In this document: positions 57,174-64,000 of the stretch, in pieces
Numbering within the stretch: position 1 is the stretch's first letter
Layout: every line of letters begins with the position of its first letter
Origin: Rouxiella sp. S1S-2
GTDB taxonomy: Bacteria > Pseudomonadota > Gammaproteobacteria > Enterobacterales > Enterobacteriaceae
Assembly: GCF_009208105.1 (NCBI RefSeq)
Contig: NZ_WFKL01000001.1
Span: 2,046,001 to 2,110,000, forward strand
DNA: 64,000 nucleotides
Reading direction: 5' to 3'
Made by a program: the position numbers and the translations under genes
Notes under the pieces: generated by a model
What the model saw: the letters and a program-made list of their open reading frames with translations, nothing else
Databases searched by the model: none
Told to the model about the DNA's origin: nothing

Positions 57174-58769
57174 ATGTGTGCAATGAAAGACGTTAACCGC
57201 CGCCAGTTCATCGCAGGCACCACCGTATTGACCGGTGCAGCCATGCTTCCCGGGTCCGCTAAAGCCGCCGCACCTGCCTCCAGTGGCACGCCTGCCACAG
57301 GCACACCACGCCGCGGTGGGGTGCTGCGCATCAGTGTCGATCAGGCTGCCAACATGCTCAATCCCCAGCAGGCGAGGGTCAATCCCGAATATCTGCTGGC
57401 CGAATTGCTCTATAGCGGTCTGACCCGACTCACGCAGGACATGAAAGCCGAGGCTGACCTGGCGGTGAGCTGGAAGCCGAATGCGGACCTTTCACAGTGG
57501 ACCTTTACCCTGCGCAAAGGCCTGACATTCCACGACGGTTCAAGCTGCACCGCCAAAGACGTGGTTGCCAGCCTTAACGCCATTCTCGACAGCAAAAATG
57601 CCTCACCGGGTCAGCGCAATATCGGGCCGATTAAAACCATTACCGCCAGCGATGACGCCACCGTGGTGATAACCACCGACGGCGCCTATGCCGACCTGCC
57701 AGTGATGCTGGCCTATCCCGACGCCAAAATCGTTCCCGCCGCAATCGCCGAAGGGCAGTTGGCGCGCCTGAGCAAAGAGGCTATTGGTACCGGTCCGTTC
57801 AAGCTAGTGTCGTTTGACCCCGAGCGGCTGGTGGTGGTCGAGCGCAATCCGCACTATTACGACCCAGAGCGCCCGTACCTCGACCGTGTGGAAGTGGTGG
57901 TTTATCCCGATGCCATTGCCGAAGGGTCTGCACTGATTTCCGGCGATACCGACCTGATGCAGGCGGTACAGTCCACTGAATTTCCGCGTCTGTCAAAATC
58001 GACGGGCGTTATTCCTTTGCGTGTACCGGCCGGGCAGTTTCTTAACGTTAACATGGCCTGCGACGCCAAACCGTTCAACGATGTCCGCGTGCGTCAGGCG
58101 CTGGCGCTGTGCGTAGACCGCGCCGCGATGGTGGACTTTGTGGCTAACGGTTTCGGCACGCCGGGCAACGATACCCCGCTTAACACCGCCTATCAGTATT
58201 ACCTGAAAGAGCCTTTAAAGCAGGCCAACTATGCCAAAGCCAAAGCGCTGCTGGCCGAAGCGGGCTATCCGGACGGGCTGGATATCACACTGATTGCCTC
58301 CGATAAACCGTCAACGCGCACCCAGCTTGGCGTGGCGCTGCGCGAAATGGCTAAACCGGCGGGATTTCGCATCAACGTGCAGACCATGGCCAACAGCACC
58401 TATCTGGATCAGGTGTGGAAGAAGGGCAATTTCTACGTCGGTTTCTACAACATGCAGGCCACGGCGGATGCGGTGTTCTCGCTGCTGTATACCTCAAAGG
58501 CCTCGTGGAACGAAACGCGCTGGAACAACGCCGATTTTGACAAGGTGGTGCAGTCAGCGCGTGAAACCGACGACGTAGCCAAACGCAGCGAGCTTTATGG
58601 TCAGGCGCAGAAACTGATGCACGAACAGGTGCCGTCAATGATCCCAACTTTCTTCGACCTGCTGGCCGCCAGCCGTGATTACGTTGCCGGTTATCAGTTA
58701 AATCCGCGCGGTGCCGTATTCCGTCTCGACCATGTTTGGCTGACGGCAAAAGCGCCAAACCGTAAATAA
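57174..58769 (+). CDS. Peptide-type ABC transporter substrate-binding protein (Tat-exported)
   Basis: SBP_bac_5 family (DppA/OppA-like) periplasmic binding protein, 531 residues. The N-terminus carries a twin-arginine signal, NRRQFIAGTTVLTGAAM with Arg9-Arg10, cut near KAAAPASS; Tat export is less common than Sec for this family. Family segments are GVLRISVDQAANMLNPQQAR, WTFTLRKGLTFHDGSSCTAK and IGTGPFKLVSFDPERLVVVE. The start at 57174 has GAGGAAG eight bases upstream; a second ATG is three codons later. It heads the transporter genes of the cassette. Confidence 0.93.
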   Translation: MCAMKDVNRRQFIAGTTVLTGAAMLPGSAKAAAPASSGTPATGTPRRGGVLRISVDQAANMLNPQQARVNPEYLLAELLYSGLTRLTQDMKAEADLAVSWKPNADLSQWTFTLRKGLTFHDGSSCTAKDVVASLNAILDSKNASPGQRNIGPIKTITASDDATVVITTDGAYADLPVMLAYPDAKIVPAAIAEGQLARLSKEAIGTGPFKLVSFDPERLVVVERNPHYYDPERPYLDRVEVVVYPDAIAEGSALISGDTDLMQAVQSTEFPRLSKSTGVIPLRVPAGQFLNVNMACDAKPFNDVRVRQALALCVDRAAMVDFVANGFGTPGNDTPLNTAYQYYLKEPLKQANYAKAKALLAEAGYPDGLDITLIASDKPSTRTQLGVALREMAKPAGFRINVQTMANSTYLDQVWKKGNFYVGFYNMQATADAVFSLLYTSKASWNETRWNNADFDKVVQSARETDDVAKRSELYGQAQKLMHEQVPSMIPTFFDLLAASRDYVAGYQLNPRGAVFRLDHVWLTAKAPNRK

Positions 58770-58781
58770 GCAGGGGGCAGT

Positions 58782-59729
58782 GTGACGGCGAGTTATCTTT
58801 TAAAACGTTTGATGCTGGTGATTTACACCCTGCTGGTGGTGTCGCTGCTGGTGTTTGGCATTACCCAACTGCTGCCCGCCGATGCGGCGGTGACGCTGTT
58901 GGGCCAAAATGCCACGCCAGAAGCATTGGCGGCGGTACGGGCAAGGTTGGGGCTTGATGCTCCGGCCTGGCTACAGTATTGGCACTGGCTCCGCGGCGTG
59001 TTGCACGGTGATTTTGGCGTGTCGATGCGCAACGGATTACCGGTGGCGCCGACTATTTTGGCGGCGCTCGGGCGTTCGCTGCTGTTGGCGGCCTGCGCGC
59101 TGGTGCTGATGCTGATTATTGCGATTCCACTGGGGATTTGGGCCGCCGTTCGCCGAGGTAAAATGGCCGATATGCTGGTCAGTGTCCTTTCCTACGTGGG
59201 CATTTCGTTTCCGGAGTTTGTGACTGCCACACTGCTTTTACTGCTGTTCGCCGACGTTTGGCAAGTGCTGCCCGCCACCGGTTATGTTCCGCTGACGGAA
59301 GATTTTTGGGGCGGCGTAAGTCACCTCATTTTACCCTCCGTGACCGTGGCACTCATTCTAGTGGCGCACGTTTCGCGCATGGTGCGCTCGGAAATGGTTG
59401 ACGTGCTGCAAACTGATTATATCCGCGCCGCCCACCTCAAAGGCCTGTCAAAGCGCCGAGTGCTGTGGCGTCATGCCCTGCGCAACGGCCTGTTGCCGAC
59501 GATTACTATCGTTGCCCTCGACGTGGGTTATCTGCTTGGCGGTATCGTGGTGGTCGAAGAAATTTATGCTATCCCAGGCATTGGCCGCGAGCTGATTGTT
59601 GCCGTGCAGGCCAGAGATTTACCGACCATTCAGGCGGGCGTACTTATTCTTGCCGCCACTTATTCAATCGTCAATTTCCTGGCCGATTTGGCCTATGTCT
59701 ATCTTGATAAGCGGATCAGTTATGCGTGA
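58782..59729 (+). CDS. ABC transporter permease, DppB type
   Basis: First membrane subunit of the peptide importer, 315 residues with six membrane helices. Start GTG at 58782 after CAGGGGG. The N-terminal YLLKRLMLVIYTLLVVSLLV with FGITQLLPADAA is typical of DppB/OppB. The EAA loop is YIRAAHLKGLSKRRVLWRHA. It overlaps the next permease by eight bases. Confidence 0.93.
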   Translation: MTASYLLKRLMLVIYTLLVVSLLVFGITQLLPADAAVTLLGQNATPEALAAVRARLGLDAPAWLQYWHWLRGVLHGDFGVSMRNGLPVAPTILAALGRSLLLAACALVLMLIIAIPLGIWAAVRRGKMADMLVSVLSYVGISFPEFVTATLLLLLFADVWQVLPATGYVPLTEDFWGGVSHLILPSVTVALILVAHVSRMVRSEMVDVLQTDYIRAAHLKGLSKRRVLWRHALRNGLLPTITIVALDVGYLLGGIVVVEEIYAIPGIGRELIVAVQARDLPTIQAGVLILAATYSIVNFLADLAYVYLDKRISYA

Positions 59730-60549
59730 TGTAATAAAGCATTTAGTCCGCTCTCCGCAGGGCGCCGTTGGACTGTTTATTTTAATTATTGCCGCACTGA
59801 TGGTGTTGGGGGGCGCGCATATTGCCCCTTACGACCCCGAGGCGCTGTCAATAATGGCACGTTATAAGCCGCCTGGCCTTGAACACTGGCTCGGCACCGA
59901 CCAGCTTGGCCGCGATATTTTTAGCCGAGTCATGATAGGGGCTCGCGCCACTATCGTGCTGTCGCTGTTGGCCACGCTGATGGCGATGGTGATAGGTGCC
60001 ATTGTTGGCACCGCCAGCGCTTACCTCGGCGGAAAAGTCGATGAAGCGATTATGCGCACCATGGACGCGGTCATGTCGATCCCCAGCCTGCTGTTTGCGC
60101 TGCTCATTGTCAGTACCCTCGGGCAGAGCAGTTTCAACGCCGTGCTGGCAATAACCATTGCTTTTATTCCCGGCATGGTGCGCATCGCGCGCAGCGTTTC
60201 ACTGGCCGCGCGTCAGCAGGACTACGTTAATGCCGCGATTGCCCGCGGGGAGTCGACAACTTATATCATTTTACGCGAAATGCTGCCCAACATCGTGGCA
60301 CCTATCATCGTTGAGGCGACTATCCGCGTAGCCTTCGCCATCATGCTGTTTGCCACGTTGAGCTTCCTTGGGCTGGGCGCCCAGCCGCCCGAGCCGGAGT
60401 GGGGGCTGATGGTCTCCGACGGACGCGCGTATTTCTTCAACGCGCCATGGATGATGTTGGCACCGGGCATCGCCATCGCCCTGATTGCCATTGGTTTTAA
60501 CCTGCTCGGCGATGGCCTGCGCGATGCGCTGAACCCAAGGAGCCATTGA
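59722..60549 (+). CDS. ABC transporter permease, DppC type
   Basis: Second membrane subunit, 275 residues from the ATG at 59722; the longer open frame upstream lies within the preceding gene. DppC signatures are PPGLEHWLGTDQLGRDIFSR, the EAA-type loop YVNAAIARGESTTYIILREM with LPNIVAPI, and FLGLGAQPPEPEWGLMVSDG. About six membrane helices. Overlaps both neighbours, showing a coupled operon. Confidence 0.94.
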   Translation: MRDVIKHLVRSPQGAVGLFILIIAALMVLGGAHIAPYDPEALSIMARYKPPGLEHWLGTDQLGRDIFSRVMIGARATIVLSLLATLMAMVIGAIVGTASAYLGGKVDEAIMRTMDAVMSIPSLLFALLIVSTLGQSSFNAVLAITIAFIPGMVRIARSVSLAARQQDYVNAAIARGESTTYIILREMLPNIVAPIIVEATIRVAFAIMLFATLSFLGLGAQPPEPEWGLMVSDGRAYFFNAPWMMLAPGIAIALIAIGFNLLGDGLRDALNPRSH

Positions 60550-62216
60550 TGACTCTTATTGCGACACAATCTGACGCCGTTTTATCGATAGAGGATTACA
60601 GCCTCGACTATTTGCTGCCAAAGGGTGATGCCCTGCAGGTGCTAAAAAACATCAACTTGAGTGTTAAACGCGGTGAAGTGGTGGGACTGGTGGGCGAATC
60701 TGGCTCAGGTAAAACCACGCTGGGTTGGTCGATTATGCGCTACATGGCCGCCAACGCCCGCGAACGCAGCGGAAAAATCATGCTGCAGGGGCATGACCTG
60801 CGCCAGATGCCGCAAAACCAGATTGAAGGACTGCGCGGCGGCAAGCTGGGCATGATTTTTCAGGATCCAAGCGCCTCGCTTAACCCAACGCTGACGCTGG
60901 GCGAGCAGGTGACAGAAGTGCTGATTCGCCATCGCGGACTCAATGGCAAACAGGCGATGGAGCTGGGTATTCAACTGCTCACCGACGTCGAGCTTAAAAA
61001 TCCGGCGGCGATGATGCAGCGCTATCCGCATCAGGTTTCCGGGGGTGAAAAACAGCGCGTGCTGATTGCTACCGCCTTTGCCTGTCAGCCCGACTGCCTG
61101 ATTTTTGACGAACCCACTACCGCACTGGATGTGATCAGTTCGGCGCAAATTCTGGAGCTGTTTGCCCGCCTGCGCGAAGAGACCGGTGTGGCGTCACTGT
61201 ATATATCTCACGATTTGGCGCTGGTTTCCTCGGTGGCCGACAGCGTGTGCGTGCTGGAAAAAGGGCATATCGTGGAGCAGGCCGCGGCTAACAATTTGTT
61301 TTCTTCTGCGCAGCATGCCTACACGCAGAAGCTGGTGGCCGCCGTGCCTGACCCAGCACATCGCCTGGTGGATGACGCACCGGTCTCAAACCAGCCGCTG
61401 TTACGTCTTGACGGCGTGAGCATCGATTATGGCCATCACGGCGTCATCGACAGGCTGTTGCGCCGCAAAAATACTCAAACTCGCGCCGCCTCTGACGTCA
61501 GTTTTACGCTACATCAGGGCGAAATCCTCGGCATTGTCGGCGAGTCAGGCTCGGGTAAATCTACCCTGGCCAAGGCGCTGACCGGACTGGTGCCGTTTAG
61601 CGGCAAACTCGATTTCAGCGGCTATAGCCTGTACGGCAAAGGCGAAATGGACAAAGAGTACCGCCGTAGGGTGCAGATGATTTTTCAACACCCCGATGCG
61701 TCGCTTAATCCCCGCCAGCGTATTGGCGAAATTATTGCCCGCCCGCTGCGCCTGTACGGGCTGCCAAAAGGTGAAACTGAAGCACAGGCGGTGGCCAGAT
61801 TGCTCGAAGACGTGCGCCTGCCTGCCGAATTTGCACGGCGCTTTCCCCACGAGCTTTCCGGCGGCCAAAAGCAGCGCGTCGCCATTGCCCGCGCCTTTGC
61901 CAATCCACCCGATTTAGTGATTTGCGATGAAATTACCGCCGCGCTCGACGTGTCGGTACAGGCGACGGTGATTGAGCTGCTCCTGACGCTGCGCCAGCGC
62001 TATGGCACCGCTTATCTTTTTATTACTCACGACTTGAATCTGGTGCGGCAAATCGCCCATCGCGTCGCGGTGATGTATCGCGGTGATTTGGTCGAGATGC
62101 TGCCCGGCAAAGAGATGCGGCAACACGCGAAGCATAACTATACCCAAGCGCTGCTGGCGGCGGTGCATACGCCTGCCGCAGGCGCCCTGGAACCCCAACG
62201 TATTGAACTCTCCTGA
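60549..62216 (+). CDS. Fused double-ATPase subunit of the peptide ABC transporter
   Basis: One 555-residue protein with two complete nucleotide-binding domains (DppD-DppF fusion, as in GsiA or YejF). Walker A motifs are GESGSGKTT (Lys55) and GESGSGKST (Lys337). Signature motifs are VSGGEKQRV and LSGGQKQRV; Walker B segments are CLIFDEPTTALD and LVICDEITAALD, the second with Ile for Pro after Glu. The start is ATG 60549, overlapping the previous stop by one base, with AAGGAG upstream. A separate DppD/DppF pair is therefore not needed. Confidence 0.94.
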   Translation: MTLIATQSDAVLSIEDYSLDYLLPKGDALQVLKNINLSVKRGEVVGLVGESGSGKTTLGWSIMRYMAANARERSGKIMLQGHDLRQMPQNQIEGLRGGKLGMIFQDPSASLNPTLTLGEQVTEVLIRHRGLNGKQAMELGIQLLTDVELKNPAAMMQRYPHQVSGGEKQRVLIATAFACQPDCLIFDEPTTALDVISSAQILELFARLREETGVASLYISHDLALVSSVADSVCVLEKGHIVEQAAANNLFSSAQHAYTQKLVAAVPDPAHRLVDDAPVSNQPLLRLDGVSIDYGHHGVIDRLLRRKNTQTRAASDVSFTLHQGEILGIVGESGSGKSTLAKALTGLVPFSGKLDFSGYSLYGKGEMDKEYRRRVQMIFQHPDASLNPRQRIGEIIARPLRLYGLPKGETEAQAVARLLEDVRLPAEFARRFPHELSGGQKQRVAIARAFANPPDLVICDEITAALDVSVQATVIELLLTLRQRYGTAYLFITHDLNLVRQIAHRVAVMYRGDLVEMLPGKEMRQHAKHNYTQALLAAVHTPAAGALEPQRIELS

Positions 62217-62231
62217 ATGAAAGGTTTACCG

Positions 62232-63458
62232 ATGAATTCTGAACAGCTTTTGGCTTCGATAGATGATGAATATTGCCTGAGTTTTCTGGCGCGCATGGTG
62301 CAACATAAAAGCTACAGCGCTACCGACGGTGAGCGCAGGTTAGCGGAGTACATGGCCAGTCAGATGCAGGCGCTGGGGCTTGAGACTCAGCTTCAACCGG
62401 TTCCGGGAGACCGTTTAAATGCGATTGGCACACTGCCAGGCGTGGGCGGCGGCGGCAACAGCCTGCTGTTTAACGGGCATCTTGATACCAATCCGGTGAC
62501 CGAAGGCTGGACCGTTGACCCGTGGGAAGGGAAAATTGACGACGAGTTTATCTACGGCATCGGCGTGTCGAATATGAAGGCCGGTGACGCCGCCTATTTC
62601 TGTGCGCTGAAAACGCTGATTGACGCGGGGGTCAAGCTCAAGGGCGACGTTATTCTGACCTACGTTGTGGGCGAGTTGCAGGGCGGGGTGGGCACTATCG
62701 CTGCTATAGAACAGGGCATCAAGGCCGATTACTTTATCAATTCCGAACCCACCGACGTGCAGGCGCTGACCATGCACGCGGGGTCACTGATGTTCACCAT
62801 CGAGCTGACCGGCGATACCCGCCACTTATCTAAGCGCGAGGAGGCGGTAGACGCCATCGTCGCGGCGATTGAGCTCATTCCACAAATCAATGCCATGACG
62901 TTTACCGGTGCTGAAACTGCCGATCATTTGAAAATTAACCGTGGGCATATCGGGTCAATTCATGGGGCATTGGGCCGCGAGTTGCAGGACTGGCGTCCAC
63001 CACAGGTGGCGGATTTTGTGCGTTTGAAAGGATCAGCGCGATTTGCACCTGGCCAAACCGTTGACGGAGTATTGGTCGATATTCAGCATCTGCTCGATGC
63101 GCTGTGTGCAAAATATCCCGGCCTGCAGGCCGAGCTGATTGACGATGGCAAACGCGACCGCCCAACCATGCTGCCGTTTGAAGTCTCTGGCGAATCGCCG
63201 ATTGTCAAAGCGGTCGGGCGCGCCTATCGTCAGATTCGCGGTGAAGATCAGCCTACCGGCGTCATTACCCCTCCGGCTTTTTACGGGACCGACGCGGCGC
63301 ACTTTTACCAGATGTTAGGAATGGAAGGCATCGTTTGCGGTCCGGGCGGAAAATTCAATACCATGCCGGACGAGCGTGTGCACATTCGCGATTTTCTGGA
63401 CATTGTGCGCATCTATCTGCTGGCGATCCTAGAGATTTGCCAACCGGTTGAGGAATAA
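62232..63458 (+). CDS. M20-family protein with substituted metal ligands
   Basis: ArgE/DapE-like protein of 408 residues from the ATG at 62232 (AAAGG eight bases upstream); a start 15 bases earlier is possible. The fold is clear: FNGHLDTNPV with His83 and Asp85, GDTRHLSKREEAVDAIVAAI in the lid, and SEPTDV with Glu172. Three usual ligand positions differ. The bridging Asp is Asn114 (GVSNMKAG), the Glu after catalytic Glu148 is Leu149 (GELQGG), and the final His is Asn376 (GGKFNTMPDE). It may bind one metal, another metal, or act as a non-catalytic partner. It belongs to the peptide cassette. Confidence 0.85.
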   Translation: MNSEQLLASIDDEYCLSFLARMVQHKSYSATDGERRLAEYMASQMQALGLETQLQPVPGDRLNAIGTLPGVGGGGNSLLFNGHLDTNPVTEGWTVDPWEGKIDDEFIYGIGVSNMKAGDAAYFCALKTLIDAGVKLKGDVILTYVVGELQGGVGTIAAIEQGIKADYFINSEPTDVQALTMHAGSLMFTIELTGDTRHLSKREEAVDAIVAAIELIPQINAMTFTGAETADHLKINRGHIGSIHGALGRELQDWRPPQVADFVRLKGSARFAPGQTVDGVLVDIQHLLDALCAKYPGLQAELIDDGKRDRPTMLPFEVSGESPIVKAVGRAYRQIRGEDQPTGVITPPAFYGTDAAHFYQMLGMEGIVCGPGGKFNTMPDERVHIRDFLDIVRIYLLAILEICQPVEE

Positions 63459-63461
63459 CCC

Positions 63462-64000
63462 ATGCCTGCGCCTGTCAACACGTCTGCTTTGATTCGTACG
63501 CGTGAGGCGATGCGTGCAGCAGGTTCAGACCTGCTGCTTATTGACCACGCCGAGCTGCTGTTTTGGCTAACCGGCTTTACCGTATCCGAAACGATGTATC
63601 GCGCCTGTTTGGTTCCCCTTCACGGGGAGCCTTGGATAGTGTTGCGCGCGCTGGACGCGGCACCGTGCACGCAGTCCGGCTGGATAAGTGACATTGTCAC
63701 TTATCATGATGATGAAAACCCGTGGCAGTGCGTCGCCAACAGCATTATTGCACGAGGATTTCAGCGCGCAGCGCTAGGTGCTGATTATCACTCTTACGGC
63801 ATGACAGTTTATACCCTGCAGCAGCTTGCTGGCCGACTGCCTGAGGTACACTGGATAGAAATGAGCGGCGTCAGCGACAGCCTGCGACAGGCTAAATTCC
63901 CCACCGAAATCGATAAACTGCGGCAGGCGGCCGGGGTCGCCGACAGGGCTTATTTGGCCATTGAGCAGCAGGTGCACGCGGGGTGGCGAGTGCGTGATGT
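63462..64000 (+). CDS. M24/creatinase-like peptidase (partial, runs off the window)
   Basis: About 179 residues are visible from the ATG at 63462 (GAGGAA about nine bases upstream), and the frame is open at the edge. The N-terminus fits the creatinase/prolidase N-terminal domain: SALIRTREAMRAAGSDLLLI, then HAELLFWLTGFTVSETMY, the linker LRQAKFPTEIDKLRQAAGVA and DRAYLAIEQQVHAG, which leads into the pita-bread domain of Xaa-Pro aminopeptidases. The metal site is not in the window. Three bases after the M20-like gene, so in the same operon; it would cut proline-type peptides taken up by the transporter. Confidence 0.85.
   Translation, partial: MPAPVNTSALIRTREAMRAAGSDLLLIDHAELLFWLTGFTVSETMYRACLVPLHGEPWIVLRALDAAPCTQSGWISDIVTYHDDENPWQCVANSIIARGFQRAALGADYHSYGMTVYTLQQLAGRLPEVHWIEMSGVSDSLRQAKFPTEIDKLRQAAGVADRAYLAIEQQVHAGWRVRD

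Noticed and set aside
59596..59721. Extra N-terminal 42 residues for the DppC-type permease
   Set aside because: This stretch is the out-of-frame end of the preceding permease gene. The ATG at 59722 gives the usual DppC N-terminus.

Overview
The window is chromosomal DNA of a gram-negative enterobacterium (order Enterobacterales). The first 14.5 kb keeps the order known from Escherichia coli: sohB, yciN, topA, cysB, acnA, ribA, pgpB, lapA, lapB, pyrF, yciH, osmB. Protein lengths are nearly identical to E. coli. The genus is not resolvable by eye; the accessory content would suit a Yersiniaceae- or Hafniaceae-type environmental or invertebrate-associated bacterium.

Positions 1-14,523 are this conserved block, with one extra small Arc-type gene between lapB and pyrF. 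Positions 14,524-22,540 are mixed metabolic genes: an araD-like epimerase, the ketodeoxygluconate permease kdgT behind a KdgR-like operator, an acetyltransferase, a CstA-family carbon-starvation transporter with its small YbdD partner, the periplasmic chaperone spy with a hexanucleotide repeat, and a MocR-type regulator (ydcR).

Positions about 22,541-46,300 are visibly AT-rich and hold a type III secretion system (T3SS) of the Inv-Mxi-Spa (SPI-1/Ysa) family. A minus-strand operon encodes the needle, rod and inner ring (sctD-F-I-J-K-L, then a 74-codon gene and a lipoprotein gene). A divergent plus-strand run encodes an AraC-type activator, the secretin, gatekeeper, export gate, ATPase, stalk, ruler, sorting platform and export apparatus, then the SicA-like chaperone and the three translocon/tip proteins. 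A HilA-like DNA-binding protein much shorter than HilA closes the cluster. An unrecognised 535-residue protein at the left edge is the best effector candidate. No integrase, transposase, tRNA gene or CRISPR array is visible. SPI-1 components not seen here are InvB, a clear InvH, IagB, IacP and HilC/HilD.

Positions 46,300-52,961 are the arginine succinyltransferase operon astC-astA-astD-astB-astE behind a good sigma-54 promoter and an NtrC-like site. After it comes a secreted multidomain GH18 chitinase (minus strand). Positions 54,974-64,000 are a peptide-utilisation cassette: a GntR/HutC regulator divergent from an M20 peptidase, a Tat-exported peptide-binding protein, two permeases, a fused double ATPase, a second M20 protein lacking several canonical metal ligands, and an M24-type peptidase cut by the window edge.

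The strongest leads for something undescribed are the effector candidate, the short HilA-like regulator, the compact SctD ring protein, and the peptide cassette with its atypical M20 protein.
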